Below, piece after piece: positions 27,231 through 35,988 of a stretch of 64,000 bases of DNA. This DNA comes from Bacillota bacterium. Its GTDB lineage: Bacteria > Bacillota > Clostridia > Christensenellales > Aristaeellaceae. Positions within the stretch are counted from its first letter, which is position 1. Each line of letters opens with the position of its first letter. The DNA lies in the NCBI GenBank assembly GCA_023404715.1, contig JAEYAR010000214.1, forward strand, positions 1 to 64,000, in the 5' to 3' direction. The notes beneath the pieces were generated by a model. It made no database searches, was not told where the DNA came from, and was given only the letters and a program-made list of their open reading frames with translations. A program made the translations under genes and the position numbers.

Positions 27231-27950
27231 ATGGACGCATTTTCACGCACGCAAATGCTCTTGGGGGCGGACGGCATGCGGCGCCTGCGGGGGGCGCACG
27301 TGGCGGTATTCGGCGCAGGCGGCGTCGGCTCCTACGCGGTGGAGGCGCTCGCCCGCTGCGGGATCGGCGAGCTTTCCGTATTCGACGACGACGAGGTGAC
27401 GCTTACCAACGTGAATCGCCAGCTCGTGGCAACGATGGATACGCTCGGCCGGCCCAAGGTGGACGTCTGCCGCGAGCGCATCCTCGCGGTGAATCCGGAG
27501 GCCGTCGTGCACGCGCGTCGCATGTTTTACAGCGCCGAGACCGCGGACGAGGTGGACATGGCGGCATTTGACTACGTGGTCGACGCGATCGACACGGTTT
27601 CGGCCAAGCTGTTGCTGATCGAAAGGACGCGCGCCGTGGGCGTGCCCATCGTCTGCTCGATGGGCACGGGCAACAAGCTGGATCCTACGCGCTTTGAGAT
27701 CGCCTATATCGAGGATACGAGCGTCTGCCCACTCGCGCGTGTGATGCGTTCGGAGCTGAAGAAGCGCGGCATCCGCCGGGTGAAGACGCTCTATTCCACC
27801 GAGCCGCCGATAACGCCTTACCCGGCGGACGAGCCCGCAGCCTCCGGCAAGAGGCAGACGCCGGGCAGCGTATCGTTCGTCCCTTCTTGCGCCGGACTGA
27901 TCATCGCGGGCGAGGTCGTACGGGAGCTGGCGGGATGCGCCGGCGCGTAA
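27231..27950 (+). CDS. tcdA: tRNA threonylcarbamoyladenosine dehydratase (TcdA/CsdL-like)
   Basis: 239 aa. ATG at 27231 follows GGGGAGGA. ThiF/E1-like Rossmann motif GAGGVGSYAVEALARCG near 24-40, the ATP-binding Asp in DDDEVTLTNVNRQ, and the C-terminal CPLARVMRSELKKRGI element typical of TcdA. It cyclises t6A37 to ct6A in ANN-decoding tRNAs using ATP. Single gene with its own short upstream region. Confidence 0.85.
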   Translation: MDAFSRTQMLLGADGMRRLRGAHVAVFGAGGVGSYAVEALARCGIGELSVFDDDEVTLTNVNRQLVATMDTLGRPKVDVCRERILAVNPEAVVHARRMFYSAETADEVDMAAFDYVVDAIDTVSAKLLLIERTRAVGVPIVCSMGTGNKLDPTRFEIAYIEDTSVCPLARVMRSELKKRGIRRVKTLYSTEPPITPYPADEPAASGKRQTPGSVSFVPSCAGLIIAGEVVRELAGCAGA

Positions 27951-28269
27951 GCCCCCCGAGCCCCTCAAAAATGACGGCAATCCAAAGCGGCGTATTCAGC
28001 TACATGGGTTGCTCGTTTTCGCATCTTGTTGTAAACATTGCTTTAATCCATTGCACGTCTTGACTTTTTATCAAAACATGGTATGATGTGATTGAAAAAA
28101 ACATGGTATGGTTGAAACAAACTAATTTGCCCGTGCGGATAGGGGCAAGAGAAACGATTCGGGTATAGAGCGACCGACCACGAGGAAGACGAATCGGGGC
28201 GGCTTTCCCTTTTATAAATCGGGTCGTTCAACTACATAACCTGACGCGAGAGGAAAGGGGTCCGATGCC
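27951..28269 (+). other. Intergenic region with DeoR gene promoter and operators
   Basis: About 320 bases without a gene. It holds the promoter at 28060-28087, a 13-bp direct repeat AAAACATGGTATG (28073-28085 and 28098-28110, 25 bp apart) and TTGAAACAAAC (28112-28122). The last element recurs at the following import operon. Confidence 0.7.
28060..28087 (+). promoter_or_regulatory. Promoter of the DeoR-type regulator gene
   Basis: TTGACT (28060-28065) and TATGAT (28082-28087), 16-base spacer. The operator-like TTGAAACAAAC lies ~25 bases after the -10. Confidence 0.7.
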
Positions 28270-29028
28270 ATGAAGATGGAGGAACGCCGAAAGAAGATTG
28301 TGGAGATGGTGAATCGGGAGGGGAACGTCAGCTTTAGCCGCCTGAAAGCCCAGTTCGGCCCTGTCTCTGAAATGACGCTGCGCAGGGATCTGGAGTATCT
28401 GGACAAGGCGGGCAGCCTGATTCGGGTACACGGGGGCGCAAAATCCGTGGATGTGATCATCGGTACGGACGACCTTTTGTTCAAACGCAGCGTGCGCAAC
28501 ATGGCGGCTAAGGAAATCATCGCCCGAAAGGCGACGGAGCTGTTGCGGGTAAACACGGCCGTTTATCTGGATTCGGGCTCCACGACGACGATGCTGGCGC
28601 GGTTGATCCCAGACGAGCGCTTTATGATCTTTACCAGCGGCCTCTCCTGCGCGCAGGAGCTGCTTCATCTGACGCAGGCGCAGATCCATGTGGTAGGGGG
28701 CAGGGTTAACTGCGCCAGCCAGAGCACGTGCTCCTCCAAGAGCCTGGGCTATCTGGACAATATCAATTTTCAGACGGCTTTTTTAGGCGTGACGGGCTTT
28801 ACCCTGGAGCACGGCTTTACCTGCGGCAGCGAGGACGAGTGCGAGCTCAAACGGGCCGTGCTGCGCAACACGGATGTGGTCGTGGCGCTGATGGATTCCA
28901 CCAAGGTCGGGGTGGACAGCACATTCACATACGCTATGCCGGAGGAGATCAACTATGTGGTGACGGACGGAGAGATGGACCGCAAGACGCGGCAGTTGCT
29001 GGAGAGCGCGGGCGTCAATGTCATATAG
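28270..29028 (+). CDS. DeoR/GlpR-family transcriptional regulator
   Basis: 252 aa. N-terminal DeoR helix-turn-helix (RRKKIVEMVNREGNVSFSRL, then SEMTLRRDLEYLDKAG near 35-50), with VHGGA after it as in GlpR. The C-terminal sugar-phosphate-sensing domain has DSGSTTTMLARLI, GGRVN, and the D-S-T-K motif in ALMDSTKVG. It normally represses sugar operons until a phosphorylated sugar binds. It lies upstream of the Ugp-like import operon and shares an operator-like sequence with it, so it probably controls that operon and itself. Confidence 0.88.
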   Translation: MKMEERRKKIVEMVNREGNVSFSRLKAQFGPVSEMTLRRDLEYLDKAGSLIRVHGGAKSVDVIIGTDDLLFKRSVRNMAAKEIIARKATELLRVNTAVYLDSGSTTTMLARLIPDERFMIFTSGLSCAQELLHLTQAQIHVVGGRVNCASQSTCSSKSLGYLDNINFQTAFLGVTGFTLEHGFTCGSEDECELKRAVLRNTDVVVALMDSTKVGVDSTFTYAMPEEINYVVTDGEMDRKTRQLLESAGVNVI

Positions 29029-29074
29029 AAGCGGGATAAACCGCCGTCTGCGTAGCGAAAGAAAGATAGATGAA

Positions 29075-29107
29075 GGGGATGTTTTCACGAAAACGCCCCC
29101 TTTTTTT
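29075..29107 (+). terminator. Terminator after the DeoR gene
   Basis: GGGGATGTTTTC pairs with GAAAACGCCCC around a short loop, followed by seven T (29101-29107). Confidence 0.85.
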
Positions 29108-29246
29108 ATGCTCTAAAGGATGTCGAATGGGGCGGAAGGCGCTGCGGCATATGCTTCAGCCTCAAACCTCCTGCGGTTACGCAACGTATGAGCGCCAGGG
29201 TTTGTCAACAGTTTGTAAAATGCCGGTCTTTTTTTTGTAAATGGGA

Positions 29247-29275
29247 TTGACAATCACCTGCGTTCTGTGTATGAT
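29247..29275 (+). promoter_or_regulatory. Promoter of the Ugp-like import operon
   Basis: TTGACA (29247-29252) and TATGAT (29270-29275) with a 17-base spacer, a near-consensus promoter. Confidence 0.85.
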
Positions 29276-29284
29276 TACAGTAAT

Positions 29285-29352
29285 GATTGAAACAAACGTT
29301 AATGAGCGCCAAAAGCATTGAGAAATGGCAAAATACGATTGTTTCAAACGTT
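29285..29352 (+). promoter_or_regulatory. Two operator-like sites for the import operon
   Basis: GATTGAAACAAACGTT (29285-29300) and GATTGTTTCAAACGTT (29337-29352) differ only at three central bases and begin 52 bp apart, about five DNA turns. The first sits at the expected transcription start. TTGAAACAAAC also occurs at the DeoR gene. Likely repressor sites with looping. Confidence 0.6.
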
Positions 29353-29495
29353 TTATTGTGAGGAAGGGGCGCTAATTGATCGATTAAAGGGGGCGGAGTG
29401 AAGGCGTGTGATTGCGTGTAAGCCGAAAGAAGCATATGAGTACCGCTCCGCTGCGGCGGGGCCGCCTGCGACAAACGACAAGGAGGAAATGCAAA

Positions 29496-30797
29496 ATGAA
29501 AAAAACACTGTCGATCCTGACCACCCTGGCGATGCTCCTTTGCATGTTGCCCGCCGCGCTGGCCGAGGGCGATCCCATTACCATTCAGTTCTGGCATACT
29601 AGAGGCTCCGGCGCGAACAACGAGGTCGTGCTCCACTCCGTGGAAAGCTTTAACGCGACCGTCGGCAAGGAAAAGGGCATCGTGGTCGAGGAGGTCTTCG
29701 TCGGCAACTACAACGAAATCCTGCCCAAGACCCAGCTGGCCATCCAGTCCGGCGAGTCCCCGCAGGTTGTCGTTTCCGGCAATACGTTCGTCAGCTACCT
29801 GATGGAGGACGAGGTGCTTGCGGACATGGCGCCTCTCGCCGAGTCCACCGGCTGGGATCGCGGCAACCTGCTCCAGCCCTTCCAGGAGATCAAGGGCAAT
29901 ACGGACGGCACGCTGTATTCGCTGCCTTATATCCGCTCTACCCCCCTGTTTTATTACAACAAGACGTTGGCGGACGCCAAGGGTCTGACGCCGCCGGATA
30001 CCGTGGACGATATGGTCGCATTTTGCAAGGCCATGTGGGAAAAGGATGAGAGCGGCAATACCACCGTATACGGCCTGCTGATCACAAACGACTTCGGCTA
30101 CCTGAACGCCTGCCACTTGTATCAGATGGGTTCCGCGCTCCTTAGCGAGGACGGCTCTTCCTGCCCCGCGCTGGACGACGGCGCCATGCTCAAGGTGCTC
30201 AGCGACTGGCGTTCCTGGATCGACGAAGGCTGGTGCTCCCCCTACGACGCGACGAACGCGGGCGCCGTGATGCAGGAGATGTTCAACCAACAGAAGCTGG
30301 GCGCGATGCTCACCTCCTCGGGGTCGCTGGCCTCCGTGCTGCGCAACGCAGAGGATGCGGGATTTGAGGTGGGCGTATGCCAGTACCCCACCTATGATGC
30401 GGACAAGCGCATCGCCGAGATCGGCGGCGGAAACATCTGCATCATTGCCGAGGGGAACACCGACGAGCAGATCGCGGCGTCCTGGGCGTTCGTGCAATAT
30501 CTGATGAGCGACGAGATGGTGACCTACAACACGACCATGACCGGCTATGTGCCCACGACCTACTCCGTCGCCGATTACGAGGGCATGCAGCTATTTTGGG
30601 AGGAAAATCCCCTCTTCCGCGTAGCCTATGACCAGGTTAAGACCGGGCGCTGCCAGGAGAACCCCTACAGCCCCTATTTGCAGGACTTCACCCAGTGCTG
30701 CTGGGACGCGGTTTCTCTGTTGATTCAAGACCAGAGCATCGACGCGGAGCAAGCGGTAGAGCATATACGCCAGAACAGCGCACAGTTCTTCAACTGA
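29496..30797 (+). CDS. UgpB-like extracellular solute-binding protein
   Basis: 433 aa. ATG at 29496 follows AGGAGG. The signal peptide ends in ALA-EGD with no lipobox Cys. The mature start ITIQFWHTRGSG, GNYNEILPKTQLAIQSGESPQ, and the GYVPTTYSV segment near the C-terminal third match UgpB-type proteins, which bind glycerol-3-phosphate or glycerophosphodiesters. First gene of an operon with an ATPase, two permeases and a phosphodiesterase. A hairpin at 30842-30870 separates it from the ATPase gene, which would keep the binding protein in excess. Ligand is inferred, not proven. Confidence 0.8.
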   Translation: MKKTLSILTTLAMLLCMLPAALAEGDPITIQFWHTRGSGANNEVVLHSVESFNATVGKEKGIVVEEVFVGNYNEILPKTQLAIQSGESPQVVVSGNTFVSYLMEDEVLADMAPLAESTGWDRGNLLQPFQEIKGNTDGTLYSLPYIRSTPLFYYNKTLADAKGLTPPDTVDDMVAFCKAMWEKDESGNTTVYGLLITNDFGYLNACHLYQMGSALLSEDGSSCPALDDGAMLKVLSDWRSWIDEGWCSPYDATNAGAVMQEMFNQQKLGAMLTSSGSLASVLRNAEDAGFEVGVCQYPTYDADKRIAEIGGGNICIIAEGNTDEQIAASWAFVQYLMSDEMVTYNTTMTGYVPTTYSVADYEGMQLFWEENPLFRVAYDQVKTGRCQENPYSPYLQDFTQCCWDAVSLLIQDQSIDAEQAVEHIRQNSAQFFN

Positions 30798-30841
30798 TTC
30801 CCCCGAGGACATCACGCCGGACTGCTGGAAAGGAAATGAGT

Positions 30842-30870
30842 GGCGGCGGAGGCCCCGTGTATCCGCCGCC
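30842..30870 (+). terminator. Intra-operon hairpin after the binding-protein gene
   Basis: GGCGGCGGA (30842-30850) pairs with TCCGCCGCC (30862-30870). No T-run, so more likely an mRNA-stability element or partial terminator that favours binding-protein expression. Confidence 0.5.
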
Positions 30871-30941
30871 CTCCGCTTATATTCAGCCGAAGGAAAACGG
30901 GCGGTAGAAAAGGAAAGACCATACATGCGGAGGAAGGCGCC

Positions 30942-31997
30942 ATGGCACAAATAGAGTTTCGCAAGGTAACCAAAGCGTTTGACAAGGTGAAGGTCATCGA
31001 GGATTTGGATTTGATCATACCGGACGGGAAGTTTACGGTGTTGGTGGGCGCCTCCGGCTGTGGAAAGACCACCCTGCTGCGCATGATCGCCGGCATCGGG
31101 CCGGCCACCTCCGGCCAGGTGTTGCTGGACGATCAGGATATTACCGATCTGGAGCCCGGCAAGCGGGATATTGCCATGGTATTTCAAAATTATGCTATCT
31201 ATCCCACCATGTCGGTCCGGGAGAACATCGAATTCGGCCTGAAGAACAACAAGGTGCCCAAGGCGGAGCGCGCCAGGCGAATCGGCGAGGTAGCCGCCTC
31301 CGTGGGCCTGACGGAGTACCTGGACCGCAAGCCCTCCACCCTCTCGGGCGGCCAGCGCCAGCGGATCGCTTTGGCGCGGGCGATGGTGAAGCAACCCAAG
31401 GTGTTTCTCATGGACGAGCCCCTTTCGAACCTGGACGCCAAGCTGCGCGCCTCTATGCGCACGGAGCTGATCGAGCTGCACGAGCGGTTGAAGACGACCT
31501 TTGTCTATGTAACCCACGACCAGGTGGAAGCCATGGCCATGGCCGACCTGATCGTGCTGATGGATAAAGGAAAGATCATGCAGCAGGGCGCGCCGGAGAA
31601 AATATACCGCGATCCGGACAACGTATTCGCCGCGCAGTTTATCGGTACCCCTGCGATGAATATCTTTCCCCTGGGAGAGGACGGCGTTCAGATGGGGTTT
31701 CGCCCGGAAAAGGCCATGCTGAGCCGGAAAAAGGTCGAACGTAACTACGTCCGCAGGGGCGAAATCCTCACGCGGGAGATGCTCGGCTCTGAGACGATCT
31801 ACAAGGTACGCCTCCGGGAGCGCGGCGTGATGGTCAAAAGCGTGGACGACGGCTTTCACATCGGCGACGAATGCTTTTTATCGGTGACAGACGACCACCT
31901 CTATTTCTTTGACCGGGAGGGAACACGCATTCGCGCCGTCCGGGGAGGGACCGAGGACGGGCTGATCCGCGCGGCGGGAGGGACCTGCGATGCTTAA
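30942..31997 (+). CDS. MsmX/UgpC-type ABC ATP-binding protein
   Basis: 351 aa. ATG at 30942 follows AGGAAG. Walker A GASGCGKT at 36-43, LSGGQRQR signature, Walker B VFLMDEPLSNLDAKLR, then a C-terminal TOBE-type regulatory domain (MGFRPEKAMLS, then EMLGSETIYKV). This is the typical carbohydrate-importer ATPase that works with UgpAE/MalFG-type permeases. It is the only such ATPase in the window, although three binding-protein/permease sets are present, so it probably serves all. Confidence 0.92.
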   Translation: MAQIEFRKVTKAFDKVKVIEDLDLIIPDGKFTVLVGASGCGKTTLLRMIAGIGPATSGQVLLDDQDITDLEPGKRDIAMVFQNYAIYPTMSVRENIEFGLKNNKVPKAERARRIGEVAASVGLTEYLDRKPSTLSGGQRQRIALARAMVKQPKVFLMDEPLSNLDAKLRASMRTELIELHERLKTTFVYVTHDQVEAMAMADLIVLMDKGKIMQQGAPEKIYRDPDNVFAAQFIGTPAMNIFPLGEDGVQMGFRPEKAMLSRKKVERNYVRRGEILTREMLGSETIYKVRLRERGVMVKSVDDGFHIGDECFLSVTDDHLYFFDREGTRIRAVRGGTEDGLIRAAGGTCDA

Positions 31998-32919
31998 CAT
32001 GAAGCCGGGCGGCGGGAGGGCGATTCGGCCGGGCGCAAAGACGGGCAAAAGCTACTTCATATCCTATCTCATGGTGGCCCCGGCGATCCTCTTTCTGCTG
32101 ACGTTTACCGTTTATCCCATGATCAACATCGTTCAGCTCAGCCTGTACAAGGGCAACGCGCTAAAGCCCTACAAGGGCTTTGTAGGGCTGGAAAATTACA
32201 ATCAACTGTTTTTCGTCAAGACGGACTTTTTGGCCGCGTTGAAAAATACGGCCTACTATACGGCGATGGTGCTGGTTCTGACCATCACCCTGGCGGTCGT
32301 CTTCGGCGTATGGATGCAGCGCGACCGCAGGATCAACCGCGTGGCCCAGACGGTGTTCTTCACGCCGCATCTGGTGGCCTCTATCTCCTGCGCCTTCATC
32401 TGGTCCTGGCTGTACAACAAAAACGATTACGGCTTGTTTAACACGGTGCTCGGCTGGATGGGCATTGCGCCGCAGCGCTGGCTGAACGACTCGGCCCAGG
32501 CGATGAACTGCGTGATCGTGATGAACGTTTGGAAATCTATCGGGTATTACGCGCTGATTATTCTCGCCTCGCTGAAATCCATCCCCATAGAGATCTACGA
32601 GGCGGCGCGGCTTGACAACGCATCCCCGCTCAAGACATTCTTCAAAATCACATTGCCCATGCTTTCTCCGCAATTGTTTTTTCTGCTAATCACCATTACA
32701 ACCGGGTCGTTCAAGGTGTTCGATTCCATGCGCATTATGACCGGCGGCGGGCCGGGGGATTCCACCCAGGTGCTGTGTATGTATATTTACGATTATGCCT
32801 TTCAGCGCAATAATTCCCTGGGCATTGGCGCGGCGGCGGGCGTGGTGCTGATGATCGTCCTGATCCTCGTTACGCTGCTGGACTTCAAGGGACTGGAGCG
32901 AAAGGTGCACTATCAATAG
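31990..32919 (+). CDS. Sugar ABC transporter permease (UgpA/MalF-like)
   Basis: 309 aa. Six predicted membrane helices starting at FISYLMVAPAILFLLTF. The EAA loop is IYEAARLDNASPLKTFFKITLP near 205-225. It overlaps the ATPase gene by eight bases, with GGGAGGG upstream. It forms the translocation pore with the next permease. Confidence 0.9.
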   Translation: MLNMKPGGGRAIRPGAKTGKSYFISYLMVAPAILFLLTFTVYPMINIVQLSLYKGNALKPYKGFVGLENYNQLFFVKTDFLAALKNTAYYTAMVLVLTITLAVVFGVWMQRDRRINRVAQTVFFTPHLVASISCAFIWSWLYNKNDYGLFNTVLGWMGIAPQRWLNDSAQAMNCVIVMNVWKSIGYYALIILASLKSIPIEIYEAARLDNASPLKTFFKITLPMLSPQLFFLLITITTGSFKVFDSMRIMTGGGPGDSTQVLCMYIYDYAFQRNNSLGIGAAAGVVLMIVLILVTLLDFKGLERKVHYQ

Positions 32920-32935
32920 AGGGGAGGACAAACCC

Positions 32936-33790
32936 ATGGACGGAGCGCAGATCAAACGGCGGATGCGGAACTATCTGCCCAAACTACCCGGCGACCTGGT
33001 GAAGATTTTTCTCATGTTGATTTTCGTATTCCCATTTTATTGGATGATCATCACCGCCTTCAAGACCTACGGCGAGGCCATTCAGACCCCGCCGACCCTC
33101 TGGCCGCGCAATTTTACATTTGCGGCCTTTGAGAGCATCTTCTCCCGCGGCATCGACATGACCCGCTATGCGATGAACTCCATCGTGATCACGCTGTCGG
33201 TCATCGCCATTCAACTGGTGGTCATGGTGCCCGCGGCCTACGCCTTCGCCAAGCGGCGCTTTCCCTTGCAGGGGCTGCTGTTCAGCATTGTGCTGGTAGC
33301 GTTTATGATTCCCGGCCAAATTACCTACATCACCACCTACCTGATGATGTCCAAGGCCAAGCTGATCAACTCACTCTGGCCGCAGATCCTCCCCTTTGGC
33401 GCCAACGCCTTCGGCATTTTTATGCTGCGTCAGGGCTTTAAGCAGATTCCCGACGAGATCATCGAATCCGCACGGCTTGATAACGCCAGTGAGGCGCAGA
33501 TCATGACCCGCATTATGCTGCCGATGTGCAAGTCCAGCATGATCACCATCGCCATGTTCTCCTTCATCGGCACGTGGAACAGCTATTTTTGGCCGCTGGT
33601 CATGACCAACAGCGACAGATACCGGCCGCTGACCATGTACATTGAAAAGCTCAAGCAGGAGGTGGAGCAGGGCATCATGTGGAATGAGATCATGGCGGGT
33701 AACTTCATCCTGGTGGTGCCCGTGATCATCGTATTCATCTTTGCCAGCAAAAAGATCATCCAGGCCTTTGCCTATAACGGCATGAAGTAA
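32936..33790 (+). CDS. Sugar ABC transporter permease (UgpE/MalG-like)
   Basis: 284 aa. First helix IFLMLIFVFPFYWMII, six helices in total, and EAA motif IIESARLDNASEAQIM near 180-195. Starts 16 bases after the UgpA-like gene, with GGGGAGG. Second half of the import pore. Confidence 0.9.
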   Translation: MDGAQIKRRMRNYLPKLPGDLVKIFLMLIFVFPFYWMIITAFKTYGEAIQTPPTLWPRNFTFAAFESIFSRGIDMTRYAMNSIVITLSVIAIQLVVMVPAAYAFAKRRFPLQGLLFSIVLVAFMIPGQITYITTYLMMSKAKLINSLWPQILPFGANAFGIFMLRQGFKQIPDEIIESARLDNASEAQIMTRIMLPMCKSSMITIAMFSFIGTWNSYFWPLVMTNSDRYRPLTMYIEKLKQEVEQGIMWNEIMAGNFILVVPVIIVFIFASKKIIQAFAYNGMK

Positions 33791-33822
33791 AGGGTGGAAA
33801 CGCAAAACGGAGGAAATGCAGC

Positions 33823-35115
33823 ATGAGCAAGCATGTGATCGTCATCTCGGAGGACGCCCTGGTCTACGAGGATACCCGCACCCTCAGGGAGCTGCCTGTG
33901 TTCGGGTCCATTTGGCACAGGGTTGCCCGCGTGAAACGGATGCGGTCCATCTACCCTTCGGTCACCTATCCTTGTCATACCTCCATGATGACGGGTTGTT
34001 ATCCCGACCGGCATGGAATCGTCAACAACGAATTATCCCGTCTGGGCGAGAGCGCGTCGCCGTGGCATTGGTTTTACGACGCGGTGAAGGCGCCCTCCAT
34101 CTTTGACGCCGCCAAGGAAAAGGGGCTGAAAACCGCCGCGGTGTTTTGGCCGGTGACGGGCAACTGCCCCAGCATCGATTATTTGATCGACGAGTATTGG
34201 CCGCAGACCCCGCAGGAGAGCATGTGGGATTGCTTCCTGCACTCTGGCAGCAGCCCGGAGGTGGTTGAAAAATGCGTCGATCCCCATCTGTGGATGCAGG
34301 TAAACCGCACGCATCCCCATTGCGACGCATTCATCACCGCTTGCGCCTGCTCGATCATTCGGGAGTTCAAGCCTCATCTACTGATGATCCACCCCGCGAA
34401 CGTAGACGCCTATCGCCACGAGACGGGCCTGTTCAGCCCCAAGGTGACCCATGGCCTGCACGAGATCGACGACTGGCTGGGATGGATCCTCAAGGCGACG
34501 CGGGACGCGGGCATCGAGGAGGACACCGATTTCTTCATCGTCAGCGATCACGGTCAGATCCCTATCGACCGGGTGATGCACCCGAACGTGGAGCTGGCCC
34601 GCCGTGGCCTGATCACTTTGGATAACAGCGGGCGGATGACCGATTACGTCGCCATCGTCAAGTCCGCCGGCGCGTCCGCGCAGGTGTATGTGAAGCGCGA
34701 GGCGGACATTGAACGGGTCGGACAGCTGCTGGAGGAGATGCGTGCCGAGGGGCTTTACGGTTTTTCCCGCGTCTATACCGCGCAGGAGGCATGGGAGGAA
34801 GAGCGCTTGAGCGGCGGATTTGCCTTTGTGCTGGAAACCGACGGGTATACATCCTTCGGCAACGATTACACGGGGGCGTTGTGCCGCCCCCACGATATCA
34901 GCGATTACCGTTTCGGCCGGGCAACCCATGGGCATCAGCCGGACAAGGGCCCCCAACCGACGTTCATCGCCTTTGGGCCGGACATTCGCCCCGGCGCGCT
35001 GCTGGAGCGCCGACCCATCGTGGATGAGCCCGCCACCTTTGCTCGGGTGCTGGGGGTGGACATGGGGGAGATCGACGGTAGGCCCATGGTCGAACTGCTC
35101 AGGGATGGGATATGA
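33823..35115 (+). CDS. Alkaline-phosphatase-superfamily phosphodiesterase / nucleotide pyrophosphatase-like
   Basis: 430 aa, no signal peptide. MSKHVIVISEDAL gives the first metal Asp, PSVTYPCHTSMMTG holds the Thr nucleophile of the NPP group, DRHGI follows, and FIVSDHGQIP and ATHGHQPDKGP hold further metal ligands. NPP-type enzymes split phosphodiesters such as glycerophosphodiesters or nucleotides. It is the last gene of the import operon, so it probably hydrolyses the imported compound in the cytoplasm. The operon ends at a strong hairpin. Confidence 0.85.
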   Translation: MSKHVIVISEDALVYEDTRTLRELPVFGSIWHRVARVKRMRSIYPSVTYPCHTSMMTGCYPDRHGIVNNELSRLGESASPWHWFYDAVKAPSIFDAAKEKGLKTAAVFWPVTGNCPSIDYLIDEYWPQTPQESMWDCFLHSGSSPEVVEKCVDPHLWMQVNRTHPHCDAFITACACSIIREFKPHLLMIHPANVDAYRHETGLFSPKVTHGLHEIDDWLGWILKATRDAGIEEDTDFFIVSDHGQIPIDRVMHPNVELARRGLITLDNSGRMTDYVAIVKSAGASAQVYVKREADIERVGQLLEEMRAEGLYGFSRVYTAQEAWEEERLSGGFAFVLETDGYTSFGNDYTGALCRPHDISDYRFGRATHGHQPDKGPQPTFIAFGPDIRPGALLERRPIVDEPATFARVLGVDMGEIDGRPMVELLRDGI

Positions 35116-35150
35116 CGTAACGGTTTTGATGCATACAGGCGCATTGTTGG

Positions 35151-35187
35151 CTCAAGAGGGGCTGGTGCAGCACCAGCCCCTCTTGAG
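35151..35187. terminator. Bidirectional hairpin between convergent genes
   Basis: CTCAAGAGGGGCTGGTG (35151-35167) pairs perfectly with CACCAGCCCCTCTTGAG (35171-35187) around a three-base loop. The stem is 17 bp. It serves the import operon on the plus strand and the GDPD gene on the minus strand. Confidence 0.85.
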
Positions 35188-35191
35188 CCGT

Positions 35192-35920
35192 TTATTGCCC
35201 GTCCACGATCCGTCTGGCGACGTCGGGATAGTTGGTAATGATGGCGTCCGCCCCGCGCGCGAGGCACAGGCGCATGTCTTCTTCGCGATTGACGGTCCAC
35301 GGATGCACGCGGATGCCCAGCGCGTGCGCCCCCTCACAGGCGTCGGGGAAGACGAGCGCGCTGTAATGCGGGTGCAGGGCGTCCATCTGAAGCTGCCGTG
35401 CGTAATCCCAGGGCTTATAGAGTGTCGCGCTGTAGAGCAGGCCACAGGGGAGCGAGGGGTCGATCTCCTTGACGTGCAGGACGCTGTAGTGGTTGAAGGA
35501 GGAGTAGAGCACGCGACCGGTCATGCCCATCTTCGCGGCCAGCTCGATGCAGGCCTCCTCCATGCCGGGATAGAGATAGCAGCTGTTTTTAAGCTCTACG
35601 TTGACCGTGAGCCCCGCGGGCCCCAGCAGCTCGTAGACCTCGCGCAGCGTAGGAATGCGCGCATCCGCGTATTGCGGATGCGTCTTGTTAAAGCGGAACG
35701 CTTTGAGCTCGCGCAAGGTATAGTCGCGCACAAAGCCCGCTCCGTCCGACACGCGGCTGATCTCTTCGTCGTGTGTGACGACGAGCTCGCCGTCGCGGGT
35801 AAGATGGACGTCCAGCTCTACGCCGTCCGCGCCCTGTTTGACCGAAAGGTCGAACGCTTCCAGCGTGTTTTCGGGCGCGTAACCGCTCGCGCCCCGGTGC
35901 CCCCAAACCTTGGCTTTCAT
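35192..35920 (-). CDS. Glycerophosphodiester phosphodiesterase
   Basis: 242 aa, no signal peptide. The N-terminal catalytic motif WGHRGASGYAPENT with the first His, followed by the metal-binding DGVELDVHLTRDG and VVTHDE, is diagnostic of GDPD (PF03009). It releases glycerol-3-phosphate and an alcohol. Convergent with the Ugp-like operon and sharing its terminator, it fits intracellular processing of glycerophosphodiesters imported by that system. Confidence 0.92.
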   Translation of the reverse strand: MKAKVWGHRGASGYAPENTLEAFDLSVKQGADGVELDVHLTRDGELVVTHDEEISRVSDGAGFVRDYTLRELKAFRFNKTHPQYADARIPTLREVYELLGPAGLTVNVELKNSCYLYPGMEEACIELAAKMGMTGRVLYSSFNHYSVLHVKEIDPSLPCGLLYSATLYKPWDYARQLQMDALHPHYSALVFPDACEGAHALGIRVHPWTVNREEDMRLCLARGADAIITNYPDVARRIVDGQ

Positions 35921-35959
35921 CGATAATACCTCCTTGGATGCCTAAATTTCGATGTTTTC

Positions 35960-35988
35960 ATTATACCACCTGGTTTGACGCAGGGGAA
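35960..35988 (-). promoter_or_regulatory. Probable GDPD gene promoter
   Basis: Minus strand TATAAT (35960-35965) with a weak -35 TTCCCC (35983-35988) at 17 bases. The -10 is convincing, the -35 is poor. Confidence 0.5.

Larger units (their letters stand above)
29029..29495 (+). other. Intergenic region upstream of the import operon
   Basis: About 470 bases. It holds the DeoR-gene terminator, the promoter at 29247 and the two operator-like sites. A ~145-base untranslated leader follows, ending in AGGAGG (29481-29486). No gene is seen. Confidence 0.7.

Noticed and set aside
29281..29352. Catabolite-response elements in the import operon promoter
   Set aside because: The CAAACGTT centres do not fit the TGWAANCGNTNWCA consensus on either strand. 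Their pairwise similarity points to a dedicated repressor instead.
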